Source: Dokdonella_A sp046347015
Lineage (GTDB): Bacteria; Pseudomonadota; Gammaproteobacteria; Xanthomonadales; Rhodanobacteraceae
Direction of reading: 5' to 3'
Assembly (NCBI GenBank): GCA_046347015.1
Contig: JAXMHA010000013.1
Span: 13,595-77,594, forward strand
Length of the DNA: 64,000 bases
Under the pieces are notes generated by a model. It was not told where the DNA came from. It saw only the letters and a program-made list of their open reading frames with translations, and made no database searches. Made by a program: the position numbers and the translations under genes. Shown in pieces: positions 9,344 through 17,685 of this stretch; within the stretch, counting starts at the first letter, position 1, and the number at the start of each line of letters is the position of its first letter.

Positions 9344-9547
9344 GGTGCAACTCCGTTTTCGGTTTTGGTGACCGGCTGGGGCGGCGACCTCGCGATCGCA
9401 CTTTCCATCCCTGCCCGTTCCGGCTTGTCGGGGACGGCCGGTTGACCGATCGTCCGGTTGGCCGTCCGTCGCTCCGCGACGGGCGGATGGCCTCGATGCA
9501 CCGAGGCGAAACTCGTGTTCCGGCCGGACCGCTCCAGCGCCGCCCGG

Positions 9548-10072
9548 CTATTTCTTCTTCGGCGCAATCATCATCACCATCAGCCGCCCTTCCATGCGCG
9601 GATACTGCTCGATGACCGCGTCCTGCGCGACGTCGGCGGAAATCTTGTCGACCATCGCGCGGCCCAGTTCCTGATGCGCCATTTCACGGCCGCGGAACCG
9701 GATCGTGATCTTGACCTTGTCGCCTTCCTCGAGGAAGCGGCGCAGGTTGCGAAGCTTGATGTTGTAGTCGCCGACGTCGGTCGTCGGACGAAACTTCAGC
9801 TCCTTGATCTCGACCTGCTTCGACTTCTTGCGGGTCGCCTGCGCCTTCTTCTGCTGCTCGAACTTGAACTTCCCGAAGTCCATGACCCGGCAGACCGGCG
9901 GGTCGCCGTTCGGCTGGATCTCGACCAGGTCAAGCCCGGCTTCCTCGGCCATCGCCAGCGCTTCGTCGCGCGACAGGATTCCGACCTGCTCCCCGTCGGC
10001 GCCGATGACCCGGACCCGCGGGACGCGGATCTCCTGGTTGCGGCGATTGCCCTTGTTGTCTGTGGTGGCGAT
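9548..10072 (-). CDS. infC: Translation initiation factor IF-3, AUC start codon
   Basis: IF-3 blocks 50S joining and checks the start codon on the 30S subunit. The first in-frame ATG (9952) would remove 40 conserved residues. The frame upstream reads TTDNKGNRRNQEIRVPRVR, the canonical IF-3 N-terminus, back to ATC at 10070-10072, with a stop two codons further up. GGGGAGG lies seven bases before this ATC. The resulting 174 residues match the family length. Rare initiator codons (AUU/AUC/AUA) in infC underlie autoregulation in enterobacteria. The start is three bases after the thrS stop, so the genes are probably coupled. Confidence 0.95.
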   Translation of the reverse strand: MATTDNKGNRRNQEIRVPRVRVIGADGEQVGILSRDEALAMAEEAGLDLVEIQPNGDPPVCRVMDFGKFKFEQQKKAQATRKKSKQVEIKELKFRPTTDVGDYNIKLRNLRRFLEEGDKVKITIRFRGREMAHQELGRAMVDKISADVAQDAVIEQYPRMEGRLMVMMIAPKKK

Positions 10073-10075
10073 ACG

Positions 10076-12025
10076 TCATCCTCCCCGCACGTCGGCGACA
10101 CCCCCGGCGGCCGCCTCGGCAGCCGGCATTTCCGGGGACCTCAGGTGTTCGGCAAACTCCGGCAGGCCCATTGAACCGAGGTCCTGTCCGGACAGCGCCC
10201 GCACGGATACGGTGCCGGAAGCCTTCTCGCGGTCACCGACGACCAGAAGGAACGGGACTTTCCCCAGCGTGCGCTCGCGAATCTTATAGCCGATCTTCTC
10301 GTTGCGCAAATCCGCCTCGACCCGGAACCCTTGTCCGGCAAGGGTTTGCGCAATTTCCTTCGCGTAGCCCGCCTGCGCATCCGTGATGTTCAGGACCGCC
10401 GCCTGCACCGGTGCCAGCCAGACGGGAAAATTGCCGGCGTGGTGCTCGATCAGGATGCCGAGGAAGCGCTCCATCGAGCCGACGATGGCCCGATGCAGCA
10501 TGACCGGCGTGTGCCGCTGGGAGTCTTCGCCAACGTACTCGGCGCCCAGGCGCCCCGGCATCGAAAAATCGACCTGCATCGTGCCAAGCTGCCAGTCGCG
10601 GCCGATCGCGTCGCGCAGGTGGTATTCGATCTTGGGCCCGTAGAAGGCACCCTCGCCCGGCAGTTCCTTCCATTCGGCGCCGGCCTGACGCAGCGCCGAG
10701 CGCAGCGCCTCTTCGGACTTGTCCCAGATGGCGTCATCGCCGATTCGCTTGTCGGGGCGCAACGCCAGCATCAACTCCACGTCCTTGAAGCCGAAATCCG
10801 AGTACACCTTCAGGGCCTGGCGGTGGAAGTCCACGACTTCCTGCTCGATCTGGGCCTCGGTACAGAAGATGTGACCATCGTCCTGCGTGAACGCGCGCAC
10901 GCGCATCAGTCCGTGCAACGCGCCGGAGGGCTCGTTGCGCGTGCACGAGCCGAACTCGCCGTAGCGGATCGGCAGGTCGCGGTAGCTGTGCAGGCCGTCG
11001 TTGTAGATTTGCACGTGGCCCGGGCAGTTCATCGGCTTCACCGCGTAGGTGCGCTTTTCCGACTCGGTGAAGAACATGTTGTCCTTGTAGTTGTCCCAGT
11101 GGCCGGACTTCTTCCACAGCGACACGTCGAGGATCGACGGGCACTTGACCTCCTGGTAACCGGACTCGCGGTACACGCGGCGCATGTACTGTTCGACCTG
11201 CTGCCAAAGCGTCCAACCCTTGGCATGCCAGAACGCCATGCCGGGCGCTTCCTCCTGCATGTGGAACAGGTCGAGCTGCTTGCCGATCTTGCGATGGTCG
11301 CGCTTCTCGGCTTCCTCGAGCTGGGAGAGATACGCGTTGAGGTCCTTGTCGTTGAGCCACGCCGTGCCGTAGATGCGTGACAGCATTTCGTTGTCGGAAT
11401 TGCCGCGCCAGTACGCCCCGGCAGTCTTCATCAATCTGAACGACTTCAGGCGCCCGGTATCCGGCACGTGCGGGCCGCGGCAGAGGTCGGTGAACTCACC
11501 CTGCGTATAGAGCGACAGTTCCTCGTTGGCCGGAATCGCCTCGATGATCTCGGCCTTGTAGTCTTCGCCGAGGCCACGGAAGAACCGCACCGCATCGTCG
11601 CGTGACTTCACGCTGCGCGACACCGGCAACGCGGCCGCGGCGATCTTCTTCATCTCCGCCTCGATGGCCGGCAGGTCTTCCGGCTTGAACGACTCGCCCT
11701 TGGGCGCGAAGTCGTAATAGAAGCCGTTCTCGATCACCGGACCGATCGTCACCTGGGTACCCGGGTGGAGCCGTTGCACGGCCTGCGCCAGCAGGTGCGC
11801 CGTGGAGTGCCGGATGATGTCGAGTGCCTCGGGAGACTTCTCGGTGATGATTTCGACACGCGCATCGCGATCGACCACGTGCGAAAGGTCAACCACCCGG
11901 CCGTCGACCTTGGCGGCGAGAGCGGCCTTGGCGAGGCCAGCGCCGATCGAAGCGGCGACGTCGCGGACACTGGGCGGCGCATCGAATGTTTTCTTGCTGT
12001 CGTCGGGAAGCGTGATCGTGATCAT
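10076..12025 (-). CDS. thrS: Threonine--tRNA ligase
   Basis: A 649-residue class II synthetase. It has an N-terminal TGS domain (MITITLPDDSKKTF onward, about 1-62), the editing/SAD domain containing the HSTAHLLAQAV zinc-binding motif (about 75-220), the catalytic core with CPGHVQIY and RYGEFGSCTRNEPSGALHG, and a C-terminal anticodon-binding domain (about 545-640). ATG at 12025 is chosen because the TGS domain starts there; the frame stays open upstream without similarity. It heads the translation operon and has a long leader with an internal terminator. Confidence 0.97.
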   Translation of the reverse strand: MITITLPDDSKKTFDAPPSVRDVAASIGAGLAKAALAAKVDGRVVDLSHVVDRDARVEIITEKSPEALDIIRHSTAHLLAQAVQRLHPGTQVTIGPVIENGFYYDFAPKGESFKPEDLPAIEAEMKKIAAAALPVSRSVKSRDDAVRFFRGLGEDYKAEIIEAIPANEELSLYTQGEFTDLCRGPHVPDTGRLKSFRLMKTAGAYWRGNSDNEMLSRIYGTAWLNDKDLNAYLSQLEEAEKRDHRKIGKQLDLFHMQEEAPGMAFWHAKGWTLWQQVEQYMRRVYRESGYQEVKCPSILDVSLWKKSGHWDNYKDNMFFTESEKRTYAVKPMNCPGHVQIYNDGLHSYRDLPIRYGEFGSCTRNEPSGALHGLMRVRAFTQDDGHIFCTEAQIEQEVVDFHRQALKVYSDFGFKDVELMLALRPDKRIGDDAIWDKSEEALRSALRQAGAEWKELPGEGAFYGPKIEYHLRDAIGRDWQLGTMQVDFSMPGRLGAEYVGEDSQRHTPVMLHRAIVGSMERFLGILIEHHAGNFPVWLAPVQAAVLNITDAQAGYAKEIAQTLAGQGFRVEADLRNEKIGYKIRERTLGKVPFLLVVGDREKASGTVSVRALSGQDLGSMGLPEFAEHLRSPEMPAAEAAAGGVADVRGG

Positions 12026-12144
12026 GGTCGAGGAAAGTTCGGGTTGTCTCTGAATCCGGGACGCGATGCCGGTGCGGAAAGCGACCTGTTCGCTTCCAAT
12101 CCGAGTGGGAGGTTCCGCCGGTAACCCTTCGAAATCCCAAGCAC

Positions 12145-12171
12145 AAAAAAAGGCGCCAAGGCGCCCTCGTG
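12145..12171 (-). terminator. Terminator inside the thrS leader (probable attenuator)
   Basis: Read on the minus strand, AGGGCGC and GCGCCTT pair around a CTTG tetraloop and are followed by seven T residues (12151-12145). It lies 120 bases upstream of the thrS start and about 100 bases downstream of the predicted thrS promoter, so it interrupts the thrS transcript rather than ending another gene. A CGCCAAG segment upstream (12203-12197) is perfectly complementary to CTTGGCG in the loop and 3' arm, so an alternative antiterminator fold is possible. Confidence 0.7.
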
Positions 12172-12192
12172 GAACGGTCCCGGCCCGGATGC

Positions 12193-12219
12193 TCAGCTTG
12201 GCGAGTACGTAGTCACCAT
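12193..12219 (-). CDS. Putative thrS leader peptide (MVTTYSPS)
   Basis: A nine-codon frame ATG-GTG-ACT-ACG-TAC-TCG-CCA-AGC-TGA with two adjacent threonine codons, inside the thrS leader and upstream of the leader terminator. GAGAG lies seven bases before the ATG. The last sense codons contain the CGCCAAG segment that can pair with the terminator. This arrangement is what ribosome-mediated attenuation would need, but two Thr codons is a short run and a chance mini-ORF is possible. Confidence 0.35.
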   Translation of the reverse strand: MVTTYSPS

Positions 12220-12273
12220 GTCGCACTCTCGACCGGCGTCGCCGCGGGCCACCTGTCTCGAATATCGCCTGCA

Positions 12274-12302
12274 ACGCTAACGCAGCGGCCGCAGACCGTC
12301 AA
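12274..12302 (-). promoter_or_regulatory. Predicted sigma70 promoter of thrS
   Basis: On the minus strand, -35 TTGACG (12302-12297), a 17-base spacer, and -10 TAGCGT (12279-12274). The -35 is near consensus and the -10 is weak. Transcription would start near 12267, giving a leader of about 240 bases that contains the mini-ORF and terminator. Confidence 0.45.
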
Positions 12303-12318
12303 CGGTGGACTGGAACAT

Positions 12319-12347
12319 TTGTGCGCCATCGGGCCGCACGTTATAGT
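12319..12347 (+). promoter_or_regulatory. Predicted promoter of tRNA-Val
   Basis: -35 TTGTGC (12319-12324), a 17-base spacer, and -10 TATAGT (12342-12347), followed by a GC-only discriminator (CGCGCC) typical of stringently controlled stable-RNA promoters. The start would be about 35 bases before the tRNA. It is back-to-back with the thrS promoter. Confidence 0.6.
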
Positions 12348-12387
12348 CGCGCCCCTCGCGGCCGCCGAACAGCACCGCGACGGCCCC

Positions 12388-12462
12388 GGGCAGTTAGCTC
12401 AGCGGTAGAGCACTACCTTGACATGGTAGGGGTCACAGGTTCGATCCCTGTACTGCCCACCA
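12388..12462 (+). tRNA. tRNA-Val (anticodon GAC)
   Basis: 75 bases with encoded CCA. Acceptor arms GGGCAGT/ACTGCCC pair, the D-arm is GCTCAGCGGTAGAGC, the anticodon loop TTGACAT lies in a CTACC/GGTAG stem, and the T-arm is ACAGGTTCGATCCCTGT. GAC reads GUC and GUU valine codons. Confidence 0.97.
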
Positions 12463-12538
12463 GATTCAACGAGTTGGGAAGTCATCCTGAAGCTGTGTGG
12501 CAGCTCCGGGACATGCCTGCCGCGTCCGCCGGAAGCAA

Positions 12539-12751
12539 TCATGTGAATCGCCGGATGACGTACAAGCCGGCGCACAGCGCGATGCCGATCGCGTACAGCA
12601 GCCACGTCGTGCCGACGAACCACGGATAGGCCAGCAGCGCGATGCCGGTGAGCGCGGGCAGCCACTCCATCTGCTTCTTGCCGTACGTCAGCAGCGCGAA
12701 ACCGATGACGCCGAAGACGATCTGGGCGAACAGGTTGGCGGGAGTCGGCAT
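12539..12751 (-). CDS. Small inner-membrane protein (two to three TM segments)
   Basis: A 70-residue hydrophobic protein, MPTPANLFAQIVFGVIGFAL onward. Its TM segments are at about 7-24, 30-45 and 48-65, separated by a short basic loop (YGKKQ), and it ends in basic residues (IRRFT). Similar small proteins are sometimes labelled amino-acid transport proteins in Xanthomonadaceae, but nothing in the sequence supports a transport function. The frame stays open far upstream; the start at 12751 is chosen because the preceding residues look like non-coding GC-rich translation. Confidence 0.65.
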   Translation of the reverse strand: MPTPANLFAQIVFGVIGFALLTYGKKQMEWLPALTGIALLAYPWFVGTTWLLYAIGIALCAGLYVIRRFT

Positions 12752-12821
12752 TGGTTCGAAGTCCGCGTCGCGGGGCCTTTCGCGACGATACTCCGCCCGC
12801 GAACATCCTGTCCTTCGCGGG

Positions 12822-13400
12822 TCACCCGTCCGGCGCGTCGACTCGAGGCTTGCGGCCCAGGTCGAACACGACCACGATCTGGCCACCGGACCGGTCGGTC
12901 GCCTCGACCCTCGACAGCCGGTGGCTGCCGTCGCAGACCCACGCCCGCACGGTACCGTCGACCGCGGCAGTCGGGAGCTGGCCTGAGCCGATGAAACGGT
13001 AGACGGTCGCCGGGCACGCCCCGCTTTTCGAACGCCCGACCTCGTGCACGTCACGAATCGACGCGATGGCTGCGCGCATCGCGGCCGGATCGAATGGCGC
13101 GATCGGCACGAGGTCCCGGCTCACCGGCGTCCAGTGCCCGAACGTTTCCGCCCATGCGCCGTGAGGCGTCACGATGAACGTCAACCCGGACGTCGTGGCC
13201 CGGATGCGGTCCGGGAAGATCACTTCGATGTCGCCATCGATGACCGGCGTGCCGGGACCGAATACGTTGCCACTTGCGCGCGCCACGAAACCGCCGGCCG
13301 CAAGGATCCGTTCGAAGGCCCGCTGCACGTCGGCACGCGCGTTGGCGTGGGCAAGTACCGGAATCACGGCGAACACCGAGAGCAGCAGCAGTCGAAGCAT
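12822..13400 (-). CDS. Exported LolA-like hypothetical protein
   Basis: A 192-residue protein with a signal peptide (MLRLLLLSVFAVIPVLAHANA, cleavage about 21). It alternates short β-strand-like stretches (DIEVIFPDRIRAT, LTFIVTPHGAWAE) in the manner of LolA/LppX-type lipid-binding folds. Two cysteines (CPATVY and WVCDGS) could form a disulfide. No catalytic motif is visible. It is probably periplasmic; the fold suggestion is by pattern only and function is unknown. Confidence 0.65.
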   Translation of the reverse strand: MLRLLLLSVFAVIPVLAHANARADVQRAFERILAAGGFVARASGNVFGPGTPVIDGDIEVIFPDRIRATTSGLTFIVTPHGAWAETFGHWTPVSRDLVPIAPFDPAAMRAAIASIRDVHEVGRSKSGACPATVYRFIGSGQLPTAAVDGTVRAWVCDGSHRLSRVEATDRSGGQIVVVFDLGRKPRVDAPDG

Positions 13401-13466
13401 CGGGAGTATCCGGAGTGGACGAGGGCCCAGTATCGTTCGCGCGCCTGAACGGCCGGCGACCCGGAT

Positions 13467-14060
13467 TCAATCCGCGCCGGCAAGCGGGAACGACGCGTGC
13501 ACGATGTATTCGGGGCGCGAGCCGGTGATGCTTTCGACCAACGCGAACGACGCCACGTCCCATGCGATGGGTTCAATCGCGCCGGCGGTGAGCGGGATCG
13601 CGGACCTTGCGAATGTCACATGTGGCGCGAACCGCTCGCCATCCTCAAGGCCCAGCGCCGCCAGCGACGCGGCCAGCGCGCGACGGAGGCCCACCAGGCC
13701 CCCGGGAACCTGGCGGCATCCGACCCACCAGGCGCCCACCTTTCCGCGGAAGCCGCCGCATGCATCGAGCGTCAACGTGAACCGATCCGACCTCACCGAG
13801 CCGGCGGCGTCGATCAACCGCGGCAGCGGTACCCCGCAGGCCCCCAAGAACATCAAGGTCATGTGAAAGCGGTGGGGAACCGTCCGCCGCGCGTGGGCGA
13901 TGTTCCCGGCCAGGAGGCGTTGGGCCTGGCGGGCGATTGCGTCCCGCACGATCGCATCGGGCCAGAGCGCAAAGAACAGACGTGGCACTCCGGCTTTGCC
14001 GTTGGCCTGCGGCTTCGCTCCGGATTCACCGGATCGCCGTGACGGACCGAATTCAGCCAT
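13467..14060 (-). CDS. thpR: RNA 2',3'-cyclic phosphodiesterase (2'-5' RNA ligase family)
   Basis: About 197 residues of the 2H phosphoesterase superfamily. Both catalytic HxT motifs are present (HMTLMFLG and HVTFAR), as are the N-terminal RLFFALWP strand and the spacing expected for ThpR/LigT. The enzyme opens 2',3'-cyclic phosphates on RNA. The start is uncertain: the ATG at 14060 or a GTG at 14081; conserved sequence only begins about 30 residues in. It lies directly downstream of the YbiI-like gene (24 bases), probably co-transcribed. Confidence 0.88.
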   Translation of the reverse strand: MAEFGPSRRSGESGAKPQANGKAGVPRLFFALWPDAIVRDAIARQAQRLLAGNIAHARRTVPHRFHMTLMFLGACGVPLPRLIDAAGSVRSDRFTLTLDACGGFRGKVGAWWVGCRQVPGGLVGLRRALAASLAALGLEDGERFAPHVTFARSAIPLTAGAIEPIAWDVASFALVESITGSRPEYIVHASFPLAGAD

Positions 14061-14084
14061 GCCCGTTCGCGAACCGATCACCGC

Positions 14085-14351
14085 CTATCGCAACTGGCTG
14101 TCCTTGCTGCCGCGGCGGTTGTAACCGCTGAATGTCTTTTCGGCGTGGTCGCGTTCCGTCTGGCAGGCGACGCACAACCGCACGCCCGGAACGGCTTCAC
14201 GACGCGCTTCGGGAATCGGCGCACCGCACTCCTCGCAACGGCTGAGCCCAGGACCCTTGCCCTGCTTTTCCCGCGCACGCGCCACGGCGTCGGCGACCGT
14301 CGCGTCGATCTGGTCCTGCACCGAATCGTCGTTGACAAAGCCCTTGGCCAT
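14085..14351 (-). CDS. YbiI-like DksA/TraR-type zinc-finger protein
   Basis: An 88-residue protein with a C4 zinc finger: CEEC at about 39-42 and CVAC at about 60-63, within CEECGAPIPEARREAVPGVRLCVAC. The ending GYNRRGSKDSQLR matches E. coli YbiI almost exactly. It is a truncated DksA/TraR relative without the long coiled-coil, so direct RNA-polymerase control as for DksA is not assured. Probably in an operon with thpR. Confidence 0.92.
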   Translation of the reverse strand: MAKGFVNDDSVQDQIDATVADAVARAREKQGKGPGLSRCEECGAPIPEARREAVPGVRLCVACQTERDHAEKTFSGYNRRGSKDSQLR

Positions 14352-14431
14352 GCCGACAACGTAAGGCCGCAGGCGCTGTCTGGCAAGCCCGCGGAATCAT
14401 TCCGGCAAGGCCGGGTTGCCCGTCGCGGGAC

Positions 14432-15535
14432 TCAACCGACCCTGGCAATGGCGACGCAATCCCGCCCGCGCGCCTTGGCCGCATAAAGCGCATGGTCGGC
14501 CGACAAGATGAGATCCTGTGGCCGATTGCTGGCGTCGGGACTGGCCGCGCTGGCACCGACACTGACGGTGACGAACGGACCAACCCGGGAATCCGGATGC
14601 GGAATGGATCGGCCGCGCACGGTCGAACACAGGTGTTCCGCAACGCGCGCAGCATCTTCGATCTTGCATTCCGGCATCAGGATGGCCAGTTCTTCCCCGC
14701 CGTAGCGCGCCACGAGGTCCTGCTCGCTGCGGACGCTGGCGCTGCACAGGCGGGCGATGTCACGCAGGCACTCGTCGCCGTGCAGGTGCCCGCGGCTGTC
14801 GTTGAGGGCCTTGAAGCAATCGACGTCCACCAGCAGCAGGGCCAGCGGCTGCCGGCTGCGGGAATGACGCTGCCATTCCTCGTCGATCCGCTCGTTGAAA
14901 CAGCGACGATTGGCGATGCCCGTCAGGCCGTCGCTCATCGACAAGGCCCGCAACTTGCGATTCGCGGTCTCGAGTTCGCCCACGACTCGCGCGAGGTGGA
15001 TGGCCCCGGCAACCTGGCCCGCAACCGCCTCGAAGGCCTTGCAGACGTCCGGCGTGAAGAAATCGCCGCGGACGCTTTCGAGGTTCAGCACGCCGTGCAT
15101 CCGGCCTCGATGGAGGATCGGGACGATGAATTCGGAACTCACCTCGAAATTGCCGGGCACGTAGTCCGGGTCGTGCCTGACCTCGGTGATCAATTGGCAT
15201 TCGCCGGTGCGCGCGCAGCGCCCCGATGCGCCGAGCGTCACCGGCCACGGCATGCCGCCCGGCAACTCGAGTTCGATCCGGCCCGACCACACTTCCTTCA
15301 CGAAGTGGCTGCGCTCCGCGTTCAGCAGGATGATGCTCGCGATCGTCACCGGCAGGCGCCGGGTGATGCAGTCGACGATGGCGCGCAGCACCGCGTCAAG
15401 CGTCTCGGCCTGCAGCGCTTCGTGCGAAACTTGCGCGAGGATTTCCATCAGCATCGCGTGGCGGCCGAACGCATCGCGTTCGTCCCACAGCGGATGCTGC
15501 CCCCGGATGTCCGCTGTACGCGCCTCGGATGGCAT
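14432..15535 (-). CDS. GAF-domain diguanylate cyclase
   Basis: 367 residues with an N-terminal GAF sensory domain (about 25-165) and a C-terminal GGDEF domain (about 200-360). The domain makes cyclic-di-GMP from two GTP. The active site reads GGEEL, a functional variant of GGDEF, and LLVDVDCFKALND carries the metal-binding aspartate. The position of the inhibitory RxxD site reads SEQD, so product inhibition is probably weak or absent. No membrane segment or signal peptide, hence cytosolic. Start at 15535: GGAG lies seven bases upstream on this strand. Confidence 0.9.
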   Translation of the reverse strand: MPSEARTADIRGQHPLWDERDAFGRHAMLMEILAQVSHEALQAETLDAVLRAIVDCITRRLPVTIASIILLNAERSHFVKEVWSGRIELELPGGMPWPVTLGASGRCARTGECQLITEVRHDPDYVPGNFEVSSEFIVPILHRGRMHGVLNLESVRGDFFTPDVCKAFEAVAGQVAGAIHLARVVGELETANRKLRALSMSDGLTGIANRRCFNERIDEEWQRHSRSRQPLALLLVDVDCFKALNDSRGHLHGDECLRDIARLCSASVRSEQDLVARYGGEELAILMPECKIEDAARVAEHLCSTVRGRSIPHPDSRVGPFVTVSVGASAASPDASNRPQDLILSADHALYAAKARGRDCVAIARVG

Positions 15536-15650
15536 CACATCACTCCATTCGCGCCGTAGTGTAACCGGACCGGAGTACCGCCTACATGACACCGTCGCCA
15601 TGTCCGCCACCCCGCGATCAAGAGCCGCTCCCGTGGCGCGGGAGCCATCG

Positions 15651-16304
15651 ATGAGACTTTATGGCCACCCGTTCTCCTCGTATACGCAGAAAGCGCTGAT
15701 TGCGCTGTACGAAAACGGCTTGCCGTTCGACTACCGGATGCTGGCACCGGACCACCCCGACGTGCTGGCGGATTTCGCCGAACGGTGGCCGATCAAGCGC
15801 TTCCCGTTGCTGGTCGATGGGGAACGCCAGGTGATGGAGGCCACTTGCATCATCGAATACCTCGCCGTGCATCACCCGGGTCCGGTCCGGCTGATTCCGC
15901 AGGATGCCGACGCGGCGCTCGAGGCCCGCATGCTCGACCGGTTCTTCGACAACTACATCCACACGCCGCTGCAGAAGATGGTGTTCGACCGACTGCGGCC
16001 GGAGGCCGACCGCGACCCGTATGGCGTCGGCGAAGCGTGCAAGATGCTCGACACGGCCTACGCATGGCTGGACGAACGCATGGCCGGTCGCGAGTGGGTG
16101 GCGACGGGGACGTTCACGCTCGCCGATTGCTCGGCAGCCCCAAGCCTTTTCTACGCCGACTGGGCGCATCCGATCGACGGGAAATTCGAACGCGTGCGCG
16201 AGTACCGGGCGCGGTTGCTCGCGCGGCCCTCGGTCGCGCGCTGCGTCGATGAAGGGCGGCCGTATCGCTCATTCTTTCCGCTCGGGGCCCCGGATCGCGA
16301 CTGA
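15651..16304 (+). CDS. Glutathione S-transferase family protein
   Basis: A 217-residue cytosolic protein with an N-terminal thioredoxin-like domain (MRLYGHPFSSYTQKAL..., residues 1-80) and a helical C-terminal domain (about 90-200). Ser/Thr in FSSYT is the likely glutathione-activating residue, and the G-site motif E-(A)-T-C-I-I-EYL is present. GGGAG lies eight bases before the ATG. The open frame extends far upstream, but only the part from 15651 shows GST sequence. Substrate unknown. Confidence 0.9.
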   Translation: MRLYGHPFSSYTQKALIALYENGLPFDYRMLAPDHPDVLADFAERWPIKRFPLLVDGERQVMEATCIIEYLAVHHPGPVRLIPQDADAALEARMLDRFFDNYIHTPLQKMVFDRLRPEADRDPYGVGEACKMLDTAYAWLDERMAGREWVATGTFTLADCSAAPSLFYADWAHPIDGKFERVREYRARLLARPSVARCVDEGRPYRSFFPLGAPDRD

Positions 16305-16440
16305 CCGCCGCGGTGATTGCGCCTGCGCATGGCCGCAATCAGCGTCAATTAAGGTTTGGGGGCGTACGGAAAGATTTGGCGGTGTCGTACCGGGGAGGTT
16401 CCAGCCATGTCTGCCCACGCTCATTCGCGAATGCGTCCGG

Positions 16441-17685
16441 TTGGCGTATCCACTGGCGCTCGACTACGCGCGCATCCGGCGCGCGACCACCTCGTGGTGC
16501 GCGATGTTGGCGCCGGAAGACACCGTCGCGCAGTCGATGCCCGACGCGAGCCCCGCCAAGTGGCACCTCGCCCACACGACGTGGTTCTTCGAGGAGTTCC
16601 TGCTCGCGCCGTTCGATTCCGGTTACCGCCGCTTCCGCGACGGGTGGAATTTCCTGTTCAATTCCTACTATCGCACTGTCGGGTCGATGTATGCGCGGCC
16701 GCAGCGCGGGATGCTGACACGGCCGACCCTCGACGAAGTCCGCGACTACCGGGTCCACGTCGATGACGCCATGACGCGCCTGATCGATGCCCGCGGCGAC
16801 GAGGCGGAAGTGCGATCGCGGACCATCCTCGGCTGCAACCACGAACAGCAGCACCAGGAGCTGCTGTTGACCGACATCAAACACTTGTTCTCCCTGAACC
16901 CGCTGCGACCGGTATTTCGCGAGGCACCGGCGGGCGCGCCTGTTTCGGGACCCGTCGATCTTCACTACTTGGCCGGTCGCGACGGCATCGTCGAAATCGG
17001 CCACGGCGGCGACGGTTTCGCATACGACAACGAAGGACCTCGCCACCGGGCGCTGCTGCATCCCCACGCCATCGCGAACCGCTGCGTGACGAACGCCGAA
17101 TTCCGCGCGTTCATCGACGCCGGTGGCTATCGCAAGCCACTGCTGTGGCTGTCGGACGGCTGGGATGCCGTGTGCCGGGAAGGATGGCGACACCCTCTCT
17201 ATTGGGACGACGCGCTGGAAACGACGTTCACGCTCGCCGGGCGGCGTGCGATCGACCCCGCGGCGCCGGTGTGCCACGTCAGCTTCTTCGAAGCCGATGC
17301 ATTCGCTCGCTGGGCCGATGCGCGGCTGCCGACGGAGTTCGAGTGGGAAGCCATGGCGAACGGACTTCCGGCCGACGGCCGTTTCGCCGGTTCGGACGTG
17401 CCCGAACCGCGGCCCGCGGCGGCCCAGGGCGCCGCTGGCGTTCCACTGCAGACGTTCGGTGACGTTTGGGAATGGACCGCCAGCCCCTATATCGGTTACC
17501 CGGGATACCGGCCGGCGGCCGGTGCCCTCGGCGAATACAACGGCAAGTTCATGAACGGACAACGGGTGCTGCGGGGGGGGTCGTGCGCGACGCCGGCGGG
17601 GCACGTCCGTGCGAGCTACCGCAACTTTTTCCCGCCAGCCGCGCGCTGGCAATTCAGCGGCCTGCGCCTTGCGAGGAACGCATGA
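16441..17685 (+). CDS. egtB: Ergothioneine biosynthesis sulfoxide synthase EgtB-like
   Basis: A non-haem iron enzyme coupling O2-dependent C-S bond formation to hercynine. The N-terminal DinB_2 domain carries the iron ligands in KWHLAHTTWFFE and NHEQQHQE; the C-terminal formylglycine-generating-enzyme-like domain ends VLRGGSCATP...YRNFFPP...GLRLAR. The reading frame with homology begins at about 16441 (TTG). An excellent GGGGAGG-ATG pair at 16391-16408 sits in a different frame, so a one-base error or frameshift near 16409-16440 probably separates the true start from the body. It overlaps egtD by four bases. Confidence 0.88.
   Translation: MAYPLALDYARIRRATTSWCAMLAPEDTVAQSMPDASPAKWHLAHTTWFFEEFLLAPFDSGYRRFRDGWNFLFNSYYRTVGSMYARPQRGMLTRPTLDEVRDYRVHVDDAMTRLIDARGDEAEVRSRTILGCNHEQQHQELLLTDIKHLFSLNPLRPVFREAPAGAPVSGPVDLHYLAGRDGIVEIGHGGDGFAYDNEGPRHRALLHPHAIANRCVTNAEFRAFIDAGGYRKPLLWLSDGWDAVCREGWRHPLYWDDALETTFTLAGRRAIDPAAPVCHVSFFEADAFARWADARLPTEFEWEAMANGLPADGRFAGSDVPEPRPAAAQGAAGVPLQTFGDVWEWTASPYIGYPGYRPAAGALGEYNGKFMNGQRVLRGGSCATPAGHVRASYRNFFPPAARWQFSGLRLARNA

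Noticed and set aside
4313..12462. tRNA genes as integration sites for a mobile element
   Set aside because: No integrase and no repeated tRNA 3' end was seen next to tRNA-Pro or tRNA-Val.
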